A DNA stretch of 64,000 bases, from assembly GCA_030847615.1 (NCBI GenBank), contig JAUMIR010000005.1, positions 169,784,596 to 169,848,595 on the forward strand, read 5' to 3'. This document shows, piece after piece, positions 52,201-53,071 of this stretch (positions are counted from its first letter, which is position 1; each line of letters opens with the position of its first letter). The notes under the pieces were generated by a model, which was not told the DNA's origin, did no database searches, and was given only the letters and a program-made list of their open reading frames with translations. Position numbers and translations under genes: made by a program. This DNA comes from Gambelia wislizenii. Lineage: Eukaryota > Chordata > Lepidosauria > Squamata > Crotaphytidae.

Positions 52201-52608
52201 TCGGTTATGCTGGCTAGTAACTGATGAGAATTGTACTTCAACAACATCTGAAAGGTCGATTCCCACCTCCTGTCAGTAAGCAATGTTACCTACACCAAAA
52301 GGTGCGTGAAGAAAGCCTAAACTGTGTCTTGTTTTTTACATACAAAAATCATATAATAGGCTTTTATTGGCTTGAAATACTTCTGGTTCACAACAGTTAC
52401 TCAGATGCAATTTTTGTTCTTGCTGAAGCATTGTTTAAGTGCTGCCACAGGATGGCAGAACATCTGGTGACAAAGTACACAGTTTCAATTTATGTTGTTT
52501 ATCGCTAGGATTGGACACTTCACACATGTATTTGTGGATGAAGCGGGGCAGGCAAGTGAACCAGAATGCTTGATCCCTCTGGGGCTCATCTCAGAAGTCA
52601 CTGGGCAG
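4211..52608 (+). CDS. MOV10L1: MOV10L1, piRNA-pathway RNA helicase (exons 1-20, 3' end outside window)
   Basis: Twenty exons join in phase to 889 codons without a stop: 4211-4292, 11725-11909, 15412-15568, 16500-16612, 20103-20293, 24036-24176, 25771-25922, 25998-26181, 27955-28149, 32866-32980, 35084-35261, 37355-37425, 37811-37902, 38460-38518, 38855-38964, 47785-47878, 48169-48347, 49057-49203, 49847-49968, 52509-52608. The product aligns throughout with vertebrate MOV10L1 as I know it (about 1,200 residues in mammals). It is an Upf1-like SF1 5'-3' RNA helicase that acts in germ-cell cytoplasm, binds PIWI proteins and feeds piRNA precursors into primary processing. Visible motifs: N-terminal repeats [10 protein letters not shown] (47-56) and [10 protein letters not shown] (190-199); Walker A GPPGTGKT (750-757); motif Ia around APSNSA; motif II DEAG (866-869). 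Motifs III-VI and the stop are not in the window. All introns are GT-AG. Its function as a transposon silencer is established for the family, not shown here. Confidence 0.97.
4465..5055. mobile_element. Hairpin MITE of the 340-bp array family, split by a TA-MITE
   Basis: The left arm (about 4465-4498, with ACTTTGAAACTGGATTA) and the remainder (4882-5055, with CTGGGATTTGTAGTTTGGTG and AATTATTCCAGTTTC) form one palindromic element when the insertion at 4499-4881 is removed. This restores the GGATTATTTGCC seen in the copies at 2697-3830. Confidence 0.75.
4499..4881. mobile_element. TA-MITE (CAGTTGTCCC family) with internal 152-bp duplication
   Basis: Flanked by TA (4497-4498, 4882-4883), with left end CAGTTGTCCCCC and right end AGGGACAACTG. 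It is longer than its 230-bp relatives because a segment beginning GGCTTGAAAATATTC occurs at 4551 and again at 4703, a 152-bp tandem duplication. Confidence 0.85.
5056..6972. other. Intron 1 sequence, mostly AT-rich, no feature supported
   Basis: AT-rich from about 5390 to 6150, with A-runs that may be old LINE remnants too decayed to classify. Frames between 6330 and 6820 on the minus strand are open but low-complexity and resemble no protein I know. No splice-compatible conserved exon seen. Confidence 0.4.
6973..7154. mobile_element. Palindromic MITE (hairpin)
   Basis: The arms are near-perfect inverted repeats: TTATCACACTAGCCTGTTAT at the left and ATAACAGTGTAGTGTGATAA at the right. The centre has the TGGGGTTTGTAGTTTAGTGAG block shared with other lizard hairpin MITEs in this window. 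Confidence 0.75.
7185..7465 (-). pseudogene. Tc1/mariner transposase remnant (C-terminal part)
   Basis: The minus strand near 7430-7350 encodes [16 protein letters not shown], the DLNPIENLW-type signature around the last catalytic region of Tc1 transposases, followed by a decayed C-terminus with stops. No terminal repeats found nearby. It is an old relic with no coding capacity. Confidence 0.65.
7491..7694 (-). mobile_element. Sauria-type tRNA-derived SINE
   Basis: Reading on the minus strand, the head begins with AGCATGGTGTAGTGGTTTGA and contains a B-box-like GGTTCAACTCC. The tail (AAGTTGGAAATGACTTGAAA) resembles the Bov-B LINE 3' end, the known arrangement of Sauria SINEs. At least four related copies are in the window. 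Confidence 0.8.
7701..7906 (+). mobile_element. RTE/Bov-B-like LINE 3'-terminal fragment
   Basis: The plus strand encodes [12 protein letters not shown] followed by a basic stretch, like the MLGKVEG-R-RGR-RWxD C-terminus of RTE/Bov-B ORF2. It ends in GTTGACTTGATGACAAATAAAAACAAC, the tail shared with the SINEs. Immediately next to the SINE at 7491-7694. Confidence 0.6.
7907..9135. other. Intron 1, unclassified
   Basis: Moderately AT-rich single-copy-looking sequence; no conserved exon, no terminal repeats and no coding frame of note. Confidence 0.4.
9136..9252. mobile_element. Short palindromic non-autonomous element (CCAGATGTT type), decayed
   Basis: Contains CAGAAGTTTTCAG ... CCCTCACCATTAGCTATGCTGG ... 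GTTGCACTCAAACATCTGATAG, a divergent copy of a 100-bp palindromic repeat also seen near 10535, 25335 and 52166. Confidence 0.45.
9539..9827. mobile_element. TA-MITE, divergent CAGTGGGCCC subtype
   Basis: TA-flanked, with left end CTGGGGGTCCCTCTGTATC and right end GGAGGGCCCACTG. The interior has four degenerate repeats of CATTTTAGGTATG. Related to the elements at 34078-34308 and 51182-51384. Confidence 0.7.
9828..10955. other. Intron 1, mostly unclassified, with one short CCAGATGTT-type repeat
   Basis: A copy of the 100-bp palindromic repeat lies at about 10535-10632 (GGCTCTCCAGATGTTTCTGG ... CACTGG). The rest shows no supported exon or element. Confidence 0.4.
10956..11185. mobile_element. 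TA-MITE (CAGTTGTCCC family), intact 230-bp form
   Basis: TA at 10954-10955 and 11186-11187. Ends CAGTTGTCCCTCTGTATCCA and ATATGAAGGGACAACTG. The interior has GGTTTGGTTCC and TATATAAGGGACACCATTTT-like blocks that define the basic family. A useful reference copy. Confidence 0.9.
11186..11724. other. End of intron 1, nothing recognised
   Basis: No element or extra exon seen. The last bases have a T-run polypyrimidine tract (11711-11719) and the AAAG acceptor of exon 2. Confidence 0.4.
11725..11909 (+). CDS. MOV10L1: MOV10L1 exon 2
   Basis: Residues 28-89, entering in phase 1 and ending in phase 0 at AAG|GTGAGT. Encodes [20 protein letters not shown] and an alternating hydrophobic strand pattern ([20 protein letters not shown]), matching the first N-terminal beta-rich repeat of MOV10L1. 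Confidence 0.97.
11910..12256. other. Start of intron 2, nothing recognised
   Basis: No conserved exon or recognisable repeat apart from homopolymer runs. Confidence 0.4.
12257..12945 (+). mobile_element. 5S-rRNA-derived SINE split by a hAT-like MITE
   Basis: 12257-12408 has the 3' half of a 5S rRNA gene (GGTTAGTACTTGGATGGG) and the SINE body. 12904-12945 has the missing Bov-B-like tail (GGTCACCATAAGTTGAC). The unsplit copy at 24320 shows both parts contiguous. The intervening 12409-12903 is a separate element. Confidence 0.75.
12409..12903. mobile_element. Non-autonomous hAT-like MITE, 495 bp
   Basis: Terminal inverted repeats GGGGCTTGTCTACAC (12409-12423) and, on the other strand at the right end, GGGGCTTGGCTACAC: one mismatch in 15. 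Inserted in a 5S-SINE. A G-run at the left junction hides the target duplication. The open frames inside are not a transposase. Confidence 0.75.
13188..13645. repeat. Long inverted repeat (two arms of about 143 bp, loop about 170 bp)
   Basis: 13188-13330 and 13502-13645 are reverse complements with few differences; shared blocks include CACATAAAAGAAACTTC, CATGAATATTA and TTTTGAATTTA. The AT-rich loop carries AATAATGTAGTTTATTTT twice as a direct repeat. It may be a hairpin MITE of unknown family. When transcribed as part of the MOV10L1 pre-mRNA it would fold into a long hairpin. Confidence 0.75.
13646..14116. other. Intron 2, with a degraded LINE 3' tail near 14030-14115
   Basis: The TTTTAATTATATGCTGCTCTGAG segment resembles L2/CR1 3' ends. 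The rest is unclassified. Confidence 0.35.
14117..14338 (+). mobile_element. Sauria-type tRNA SINE
   Basis: Head with GGAGTGTTGGACTGGA and B-box-like GAGTTCAAGTCCCTGC; tail with AGGGTCACCATAAGTTGAAA and ATTGAAGACACAGAACAACA, the Bov-B-like end. Confidence 0.75.
14339..15411. other. Intron 2, unclassified
   Basis: Minus-strand frames at 14507-14812 and 15011-15355 are open, but I recognise no domain in them. They lack conserved splice context and are not called as genes. Confidence 0.35.
15412..15568 (+). CDS. MOV10L1: MOV10L1 exon 3
   Basis: Residues 90-141, phase 0 in and phase 1 out (GAAG|GTAACC). Encodes [11 protein letters not shown] and [20 protein letters not shown], conserved MOV10L1 N-terminal sequence. 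Confidence 0.97.
15765..16170 (-). mobile_element. Truncated relative of the MITE at 20560-21322
   Basis: Shares a diverged stretch with 20770-21160: GCAGTTGTGTGT...GCCTGCC, GAGAGTAGATAAGCCTGCCT and TTTGTTTACTTATG. No terminal repeats remain here. Orientation is arbitrary. Confidence 0.6.
16180..16385 (+). mobile_element. RTE/Bov-B-like LINE ORF2 fragment with internal deletion
   Basis: Encodes a QVEIKR...[18 protein letters not shown] block (with stops) joined to KRGRP-like and [12 protein letters not shown] residues, both typical of ORF2 C-terminal segments. Confidence 0.5.
16500..16612 (+). CDS. MOV10L1: MOV10L1 exon 4
   Basis: Residues 142-179, phase 1 in, phase 0 out (AAG|GTACAT). Encodes [20 protein letters not shown] and PLRYKRIDK, highly conserved in the family. 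Confidence 0.97.
16613..17128. other. Intron 4 start with a LINE 3'-tail fragment at about 16890-17050
   Basis: The CAAGCCAGCTTGGATTCCCA ... GGGAAAAAGGTGGCAAACAA segment is like the 3' end of squamate CR1/L2-type elements. Upstream 16613-16880 is unclassified. Confidence 0.45.
17129..17858. mobile_element. MITE with perfect 26-bp TIRs and GC-rich interior
   Basis: Ends read CCGTATATTCCGGCGTATAA and continue to an identical 26 bases on both sides (17129-17154 versus the complement of 17833-17858). Flanked by TA (17127-17128, 17859-17860). Sub-terminal TATAAGACGACC is repeated at the left. 17220-17780 is G/C-rich with CTTCCAGGAGGGAGCGCAGG units; long frames there are compositional artefacts. 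The perfect TIRs suggest a young copy. Confidence 0.9.
17880..18330 (+). mobile_element. CR1-like LINE 3' region, decayed
   Basis: Contains AATCCTGTTGGACCAAACCA AAGGCCCATC-type and CTGTTTCCATAGGGGCCAAC segments, widespread in reptile genomes at LINE (CR1-like) 3' ends. Class assignment is tentative. Confidence 0.4.
18519..19127. mobile_element. Possible non-autonomous DNA transposon, about 610 bp
   Basis: Weak terminal inverted similarity (GGGCTTCTCTGTACA at the left; GGGGCTGTCTAAACA on the complement at the right), both hAT-like starts. Short CAGTG/AGTG at both flanks may be a target duplication remnant. No transposase. Confidence 0.4.
19149..19790 (+). mobile_element. L2-type LINE 3' fragment
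   Basis: Encodes [20 protein letters not shown] and [17 protein letters not shown], the same C-terminal block as the copy at 1085-2440, followed by a 3' UTR ending in an ATT microsatellite (19757-19780). Truncated at the 5' end. Confidence 0.8.
20103..20293 (+). CDS. MOV10L1: MOV10L1 exon 5
   Basis: Residues 180-242 plus two bases; phase 0 in, phase 2 out (ATGG|GTAATA). Carries [20 protein letters not shown] and [17 protein letters not shown]. The [10 protein letters not shown] segment echoes [10 protein letters not shown] of exon 2, showing an internal repeat of the N-terminal fold. Confidence 0.97.
20560..21322. mobile_element. MITE, TIR CAGGCATACCTCAGTTAAC, 763 bp
   Basis: The right end complement reads CAGGTATACCCTAGTTAACG. 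TA flanks on both sides (20558-20559, 21323-21324). A diverged, end-less relative of its interior lies at 15765-16170. No transposase. Confidence 0.8.
21323..21728. other. Intron 5 segment with LINE-like tail near 21440-21520
   Basis: A GGGATAGAAGTG ... AATAAAATAAATA tail suggests a CR1/L2 3' end. A T-run (21711-21727) precedes the next SINE. Confidence 0.35.
21729..21923 (+). mobile_element. Sauria-type tRNA SINE
   Basis: Head GCCAGTGTGGCATAGAGGTT, B-box-like GGGTTCAAATCCC, tail GGGTCACTATAAGTAAAAAA and GACTTGAAGGCACACAACAA. The best preserved copy of the family in the window. Confidence 0.85.
22247..23315. mobile_element. Non-autonomous hAT-like element with internal tandem repeats
   Basis: Ends CAGGGGCTCAGTTACACGAC and, on the complement, CTGGGGCCTGTTTACATGGC. 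Sub-terminal GTTTACA-containing motifs are repeated. No clear 8-bp target duplication. Interior 22739-23066 is a separate tandem array. No transposase frame. Confidence 0.65.
22739..23066. repeat. Tandem repeat, units of about 90-118 bp, 3.3 copies
   Basis: Units begin TGTAAAAATCCATT at 22739, 22857, 22946 and (partial) 23041, and include GCAGGGGAGGGGA and TATCTTGGAG. They lie inside the element at 22247-23315. Confidence 0.8.
23572..23740 (-). mobile_element. tRNA-derived SINE, older (MIR-like) copy
   Basis: On the minus strand: CAGCCACTGTGGTGTAGAAG head, GAGATCTAGGTTTCAAG, then TTGACCTTGGGCCAGTCACT. No Bov-B-like tail visible. Confidence 0.5.
23881..23988 (+). repeat. 63-bp-offset tandem duplication just upstream of exon 6
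   Basis: A 45-bp block starting TTTATAATTCTCCAGATGG occurs at 23881 and 23944. The spacer phrase CAAGTAAAACCGATATATA recurs with one change near 24584-24603. The first copy has an AG at 23894-23895 and a GTAAAA at 23926, bounding a stop-free 30-nt segment (23896-23925) that would keep the MOV10L1 frame if used. Confidence 0.75.
24036..24176 (+). CDS. MOV10L1: MOV10L1 exon 6
   Basis: Residues 243-289; phase 2 in and out (GA|GTGAGT). Encodes [20 protein letters not shown] and MEVWIE; these match the family, but the first 20 residues are poorly conserved. Confidence 0.95.
24320..24567 (+). mobile_element. 5S-rRNA-derived SINE (unsplit copy)
   Basis: The head follows 5S rRNA: GATTCTGTCTGATCTTGAAA, then GTTAGTACTTGGATGGGAGA and CCAGGTGCTGTAGGCT, preserving 5S internal promoter boxes. 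The body is shared with the Sauria SINEs; the tail has CGCCATAAGTCAACAGGTGA and ends in a CA microsatellite. Confidence 0.85.
24568..25770. other. Intron 6, with one CCAGATGTT-type short repeat near 25335-25446
   Basis: 25335-25446 contains CCAGGTGTCGATGGACTGCA and TGATGGGAGCTCCAGTCAAC, a copy of the 100-bp palindromic repeat. The remainder is unclassified. Confidence 0.4.
25771..25922 (+). CDS. MOV10L1: MOV10L1 exon 7
   Basis: Residues 290-340; phase 2 in, phase 1 out. Encodes [20 protein letters not shown], conserved, then a Ser-rich segment. Confidence 0.96.
25998..26181 (+). CDS. MOV10L1: MOV10L1 exon 8
   Basis: Residues 341-401; phase 1 in, phase 2 out (AA|GTAAGC). An acidic, poorly conserved linker followed by [16 protein letters not shown], matching the family's PPGGK block. 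The preceding intron 7 is only 75 bp (25923-25997). Confidence 0.94.
26182..26843. other. Intron 8 start, unclassified
   Basis: No recognisable element or exon. Confidence 0.4.
26844..27361. mobile_element. TA-MITE (CAGTTGTCCC family) carrying a GC-rich minisatellite
   Basis: Left end CAGTCATCCCTTCACATTCG, right end AATGTGGAGGGGCAACTG, TA at both flanks. The interior (about 26930-27300) has about four units with the self-complementary core GGCTTCTTCAGAAGCCC between CTTCCCAAGGCA and GCCTTGGGAAGG. Confidence 0.85.
27362..27954. other. Intron 8 end, unclassified
   Basis: Nothing recognised; ends with a pyrimidine tract and the exon 9 acceptor. Confidence 0.4.
27955..28149 (+). CDS. MOV10L1: MOV10L1 exon 9
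   Basis: Residues 402-466; phase 2 in and out. Encodes [20 protein letters not shown] and [16 protein letters not shown], near-identical in pattern to mammalian MOV10L1. Confidence 0.97.
28792..28799 (+). promoter_or_regulatory. TATA-like box of the hAT element
   Basis: TATAAATA preceded by a CCAAT (28788-28792) in a CpG-rich segment, about 560 bp upstream of the transposase start. Probable internal promoter; inference. Confidence 0.4.
29361..31297 (+). pseudogene. hAT transposase (BED finger, DUF4371-like core, dimerisation domain), broken
   Basis: Starts at ATG 29361, interrupted by an in-frame TGA at 29421. It then reads [20 protein letters not shown] with a BED-type C2H2 pattern (CVLC...HFETNH). 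A second segment (about 29650-30170) has [20 protein letters not shown] and [11 protein letters not shown], including catalytic-type Asp positions. A third (about 30270-30413) ends in NNVRWFS, then TGA at 30414. The last frame, 30417-31297, ends with the hAT C-terminal block [20 protein letters not shown] and NRLTDE. At least two nonsense codons and about three frameshifts; not functional. Closest in style to the GTF2IRD2/ZBED-like hAT proteins. Confidence 0.88.
31622..32865. other. Intron 9 end, unclassified
   Basis: No supported element or exon. Confidence 0.4.
32866..32980 (+). CDS. MOV10L1: MOV10L1 exon 10
   Basis: Residues 467-505; phase 2 in, phase 0 out (GAG|GTAGGA). Encodes [20 protein letters not shown], a hallmark of the MOV10/MOV10L1 family linker before the helicase core. 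Confidence 0.97.
32981..34077. other. Intron 10 with a LINE 3' tail near 33030-33125
   Basis: GCGCCATCTTGGGCCC ... GGAGAAAGGCAGGACAAAAA then AATAAAATAAATA resembles a CR1/L2 3' end. The rest is unclassified. Confidence 0.45.
34078..34308. mobile_element. TA-MITE, CAGTGGGCCC subtype
   Basis: TA flanks. Left end CAGTGGGCCCTCGGTATTCA; right arm GGGTATTGAGGGCCAACC. The interior shares GGTTTGGTTCCAGGATCCC and CAAGGTTTGCTTTTTGGAT with the CAGTTGTCCC copies, linking the two subtypes. Confidence 0.8.
34309..35083. other. Intron 10 end, with a diverged CCAGATGTT-type repeat near 34633-34850
   Basis: Contains GCAACTCCCATCAGCCTTAG and TCCAAAACATTTGGAAGCCA. Otherwise nothing recognised. Confidence 0.4.
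35084..35261 (+). CDS. MOV10L1: MOV10L1 exon 11
   Basis: Residues 506-564; phase 0 in, phase 1 out. Encodes [20 protein letters not shown] and [15 protein letters not shown], strongly conserved. Confidence 0.98.
35316..35542 (+). mobile_element. Sauria-type tRNA SINE
   Basis: Head CAGCATAGTGTAGTGGTTTG, B-box-like GGGTTCAAATACC, body with CTCAGCCATGGAAATCC, tail CATAAGTCAGAAACAACTTG. Confidence 0.85.
35543..36096. other. Intron 11, unclassified
   Basis: No element recognised. Short frames here lack homology. Confidence 0.4.
36165..36207 (-). ncRNA. Hammerhead-ribozyme-like motif (left terminal copy)
   Basis: On the minus strand: helix I arm TTCT, core CTGAGGA (CUGANGA), short helix II GCC/GGC, GAAA, a two-base helix III, UC, then AGAA closing helix I. 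It follows the minimal type I hammerhead layout reported in Penelope-like elements. Activity is not shown. Confidence 0.55.
36326..36774 (+). pseudogene. PLE protein C-terminus with GIY-YIG endonuclease domain
   Basis: A first frame reads [18 protein letters not shown], then a frameshift near 36405. The second frame (to 36774) gives [20 protein letters not shown] followed by [12 protein letters not shown] and a conserved [16 protein letters not shown] block. GVY...VYIG is the GIY-YIG signature with the catalytic Arg in RIKEH. Nuclease fragment only. Confidence 0.85.
36982..37024 (+). ncRNA. Hammerhead-ribozyme-like motif (right terminal copy)
   Basis: Helix I TTCT/AGAA, core CTGAAGA (36986-36992), helix II GCC/GGT, GAAA (37013-37016), AC/GT minimal helix III, C37020 at the predicted cleavage position. 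Same 43-nt length as the left copy, with compensating or tolerated differences in variable positions. Confidence 0.55.
37355..37425 (+). CDS. MOV10L1: MOV10L1 exon 12
   Basis: Residues 565-588; phase 1 in, phase 0 out. Encodes [20 protein letters not shown] and YITE, matching the family beta-barrel (domain 1B-like) region. Confidence 0.96.
37811..37902 (+). CDS. MOV10L1: MOV10L1 exon 13
   Basis: Residues 589-618; phase 0 in, phase 2 out. Encodes [20 protein letters not shown] and [11 protein letters not shown]. Confidence 0.97.
38460..38518 (+). CDS. MOV10L1: MOV10L1 exon 14
   Basis: Residues 619-638; phase 2 in, phase 1 out. Encodes [19 protein letters not shown], matching the family's SRRCHFALE segment. 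Short (59 bp) but in phase, with good AG and GT sites. Confidence 0.95.
38855..38964 (+). CDS. MOV10L1: MOV10L1 exon 15
   Basis: Residues 639-675; phase 1 in, phase 0 out (AAG|GTGAAC). Encodes [20 protein letters not shown], then a variable Ser/Glu-rich linker. Confidence 0.95.
38965..39300. other. Intron 15 start with CT/CTGT and CA microsatellites (39195-39245)
   Basis: Simple repeats only; no element recognised. Confidence 0.5.
39301..39704. mobile_element. TA-MITE, diverged, with GC-rich repeats
   Basis: TA flanks. Left end CAGTAGCACCCTCATATCC, right end GATACAGGGGTCCTTCTG. The interior has three units of GGGGGCAAAGGGAGG-like and GAGATCTCACCTCC sequence. Confidence 0.65.
39705..40542. 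other. Intron 15, unclassified
   Basis: No element recognised before the L1 target site. Confidence 0.4.
40543..40564 (+). repeat. L1 target-site duplication, 5' copy
   Basis: 22 bases starting AGAGCTAGTTACTTCC, identical to 47432-47453. Confidence 0.95.
40565..42289 (+). promoter_or_regulatory. L1 5' UTR with GACGGAGGC-like repeats
   Basis: GC/purine-rich. From about 41330 to 41830, CAGACGG/GACGCAGACGG motifs recur more than a dozen times in irregular spacing. L1 5' UTRs contain the internal promoter; that role here is inferred from position. Confidence 0.6.
42290..43330 (+). CDS. L1 ORF1p, RNA-binding nucleic-acid chaperone
   Basis: 346 residues from ATG 42290 (an in-frame ATG at 42362 is an alternative). 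L1 ORF1p forms coated RNP trimers with the L1 RNA in the cytoplasm. Visible: a basic N-terminus; a long coiled coil at about 33-108 ([20 protein letters not shown] onward, heptad pattern); an RRM-like start at [16 protein letters not shown]; a C-terminal RNA-binding block with [20 protein letters not shown] and LGINYRW; then an unusually long charged tail (about 275-346, Glu/Lys/Asp rich). Shares the transcript with ORF2, which starts five bases after this stop. Confidence 0.93.
   Translation: MASGLRPRAYTTSQVTTARRGSTEMPAKQADINMQILEELRSFKREINENLREFRKDVRQELEKNNKRLDKMSTELKETKEEVDDIKSRTKKLERQAENTTVDLEKEKHASLIQELRYREKCIKLRGLPEKMYENIQERIIPPLASYINEPEETLIQELDKCFRANSAVARERKLPRDIVISFVRTKYRDKIIQRNYTDKLMIDGKEIQIYKDTPVEILKKRQNYKPLTQTLTRLGINYRWERIEGIVCTYRQRKYKIHSVDKANEFLRKLNEEEQKYQEKKRRRQGEKEDEREAKERTDNNDDKNQEESEGNGRFLEENKEHQEQNSDRGLSEEGEMEEGEEAED
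43336..47070 (+). CDS. L1 ORF2p, AP-like endonuclease and reverse transcriptase
   Basis: 1,244 residues, uninterrupted. It nicks target DNA and primes reverse transcription of L1 RNA. Endonuclease: SWNVKGLN (Asn9), LQEVR (Glu38), GDFNGVMD (137-144), [14 protein letters not shown] (224-228, catalytic His). RT: KAPGPDG (464-470), NYRPISLLN (523-531), FADAEKAFD (592-600), RQGCPLSP (652-659), YADD (694-697). C-terminal CCHC cluster C1117-x2-C1120-x8-H1129-x4-C1134. All key residues are present. Length is normal for vertebrate L1. Possibly retrotransposition-competent; not shown. Confidence 0.96.
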   Translation: MTLNITSWNVKGLNTTVKRRQVYHFLEKNKTEITCLQEVRIRQSDSKYLKNLKLGQEFFSLAVNKKKGVVIYVDRKYEAKEIFKDNEGHLLGLEINTGGIRMYLIAIYTPLENKQKFFKHLQEEMIKLEEGAIIITGDFNGVMDGSRDRSGTNKKKQGRLPKICFELMEEFNLEDLWNTKYQLEKGYTFHSDAHNTMSRIDMFWVSKTMIPRIRSMEIIPRIISDHNPIKMNMTLSRKIYTWRLKDNLLKDERFVEKIRDGIRLYFKENKQEGIKMSVIWDAFKATIRGLLLQRGAEMAKNKRQKNQELLQKLKSKENELREKPQNLTVKKEIELIKKKINLEMVEEIGDKLRRIKQKQFEFANKTGRWLSYKLKRERKRNVITEIKTEVATLKTQKEIEKAFLEFYSSLYKAHAQEEGWERELRDYIRENKFTMLTEQQRTELSKLFNKEELMAAIKNLKKGKAPGPDGFTDAFYKTFENEVATHLLEVMNKIQIEGMPETWKTANIVVIPKEGKDKTEVKNYRPISLLNVDYKIYAAMIANRLKNVLQEIIHIDQNGFLPGRTLSANIRSVINILEFLEKNNERKAAIIFADAEKAFDNVNWSCLIQIIKETGFGQFITANIERIYVEQKAHIIINGEKTKEIKIQKGTRQGCPLSPLLFILVLEILMYKVRKDKSIQGIKVKNQEYKIMAYADDLAIVLEDPLQNVENLMKVIAEFGKYAGFKINKEKTLIISRNITKKEEDILERVSGCKIEKKVRYLGIWISNRSLDLYDNNYKKTWGKIKEDLNKWKKLELSLLGRIATIKMSVLPKLMFLFQNLPILLNDKPFKGWKRDLSDFIWNGRKPRIKWQTLMERTERGGTSLPDLSLYYRACSLIWISEWIKLKDRKLLTIEGAGLRMGWHAYLGYNKEEVHKGFNDNIVRKALLRNWKKIQLLYYNKLPRWLSPAEAFFGRWGQVGKTNKWITYADLVKKNKDGLVIFKTKEELKEEGWDINWLIYQQLNNRFKWDKENMGILEEQTEVDNVIWGEEKKKITKLYNLFLSRRLEKEAVRETMIKWARDIGEVINMEEWETAWKQTKKFSLCQALKENYLKISNRWYLTPVKLNKIFGKEQRACWKCEKVPGTLIHMWWQCSVTKKYWTKVHSIIQKILNTQFEFSPKLYLLNITSMIEKEVVKKHWRMLIYLCTAARMNAAKKWKSKEIPSIDDWLDKALEMRDNDKLTHILNKKPTDKLAIEWFPLIIV
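47432..47453 (+). repeat. L1 target-site duplication, 3' copy
   Basis: 22 bases ending TTCCTATTGC, identical to 40543-40564. No divergence between the copies. Confidence 0.95.
47454..47784. other. Intron 15 end
   Basis: No element. T-rich tract (47755-47775) and CCAG acceptor for exon 16. Confidence 0.5.
47785..47878 (+). CDS. MOV10L1: MOV10L1 exon 16
   Basis: Residues 676-706; phase 0 in, phase 1 out (ACAA|GTCAGT, a weaker donor). A lysine-rich variable linker ([17 protein letters not shown]). Called because it lies between exons 15 and 17 in phase and the family has a variable linker here. Confidence 0.8.
48169..48347 (+). CDS. MOV10L1: MOV10L1 exon 17 (helicase motif I)
   Basis: Residues 707-766; phase 1 in, phase 0 out. 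Encodes [20 protein letters not shown] (Q-motif region) and [20 protein letters not shown] with Walker A 750-757 for ATP binding. Confidence 0.98.
48348..49056. other. Intron 17, unclassified
   Basis: No element recognised. Confidence 0.4.
49057..49203 (+). CDS. MOV10L1: MOV10L1 exon 18 (motif Ia)
   Basis: Residues 767-815; phase 0 both sides. Encodes [20 protein letters not shown] and [20 protein letters not shown] is SF1 motif Ia (nucleic-acid contact). Confidence 0.98.
49204..49846. other. Intron 18, unclassified
   Basis: No element recognised. Confidence 0.4.
49847..49968 (+). CDS. MOV10L1: MOV10L1 exon 19
   Basis: Residues 816-855; phase 0 in, phase 2 out. Encodes [20 protein letters not shown] and [10 protein letters not shown], conserved (motif Ic region). 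Confidence 0.97.
50131..50339. mobile_element. TA-MITE (CAGTTGTCCC family), decayed right arm
   Basis: Left end TAGTTATTCCTTCATATTTG after TA. The interior GGTTTGGTTCCAGGATCCCC and CAAGGTTTGCTTTTTGG identify the family. Right TIR reduced to GAAACTG before TA. Confidence 0.75.
50340..51181. other. Intron 19, unclassified
   Basis: No element recognised; a run at 50750-51130 looks repetitive in base use but has no terminal repeats. Confidence 0.35.
51182..51384. mobile_element. TA-MITE, CAGTGGGC subtype
   Basis: TA flanks. Left end TAGTGGGCTCAGATTCATGG, right end TCTGGAGCACCCACTG. The middle has inverted CACATACACGTCACCAC-like sequence. Confidence 0.65.
51417..51650. mobile_element. Palindromic hAT-like MITE
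   Basis: Arms are near-perfect: CCAGGGCTGCTGCCACACTG at the left and its complement at the right. Internal arms include AATAATGCAGTTT and AAACTGCATTATT. A very common lizard hairpin MITE type. Target duplication not clear. Confidence 0.8.
52158..52262. mobile_element. Short palindromic element (CCAGATGTT type)
   Basis: Contains TGTTGGACTGTGACTCC ... CACCATCGGTTATGCTGGCT ... AATTGTACTTCAACAACATC, arms complementary to each other. Confidence 0.55.
52509..52608 (+). CDS. MOV10L1: MOV10L1 exon 20 (motif II, last exon in window)
   Basis: Residues 856-889; phase 2 in, phase 0 out (CAG|GTATGT). Encodes [20 protein letters not shown] and [18 protein letters not shown] (866-869) is Walker B/motif II. 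The next exon, expected to begin with an LAGDP-type motif III, was not found up to 64000. Confidence 0.98.
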
Positions 52609-53071
52609 GTATGTGAGTTTTTACTGCATTCAGTTGACTGTCACTCTACTTTTTCTATTTCCAGGACACTACTTCATGGTTTATTAAGGCTTCAAGCAAA
52701 GAGAAAATTTCCAATTCTTGAGAGGTCCCTGCTTGCTTGCATGCTGTTGTGCTTTAAAAACATTACAATAAGATTAAGTGGCAATATTTTTAATGTCTAT
52801 GTGTTTGTGAAAGCACACATAGTTTTAAAGCACTGTTAAATCTTAGTTCAGTGTTAAATCATATGATGAAGTTCAATTTCAGCCTCTCCTGTTAAAAAAA
52901 TACAAGGGAGGAAGAGAAAATCTTGGTTAGTAGGGTTGAGGAGTACCATGGAAAGTAGGATTGGGAGGGATGTTTGAAGACTGCCAGTCAAAGTAGGTGA
53001 AAAGTAGCCATACTAGCTAGGGAATTCTGTGTGTGGTAATCCAAAAAATTGAAGTTTCCAAGTTTACAGTA
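52609..53071. other. Intron 20 start, unclassified
   Basis: No element recognised. Confidence 0.4.
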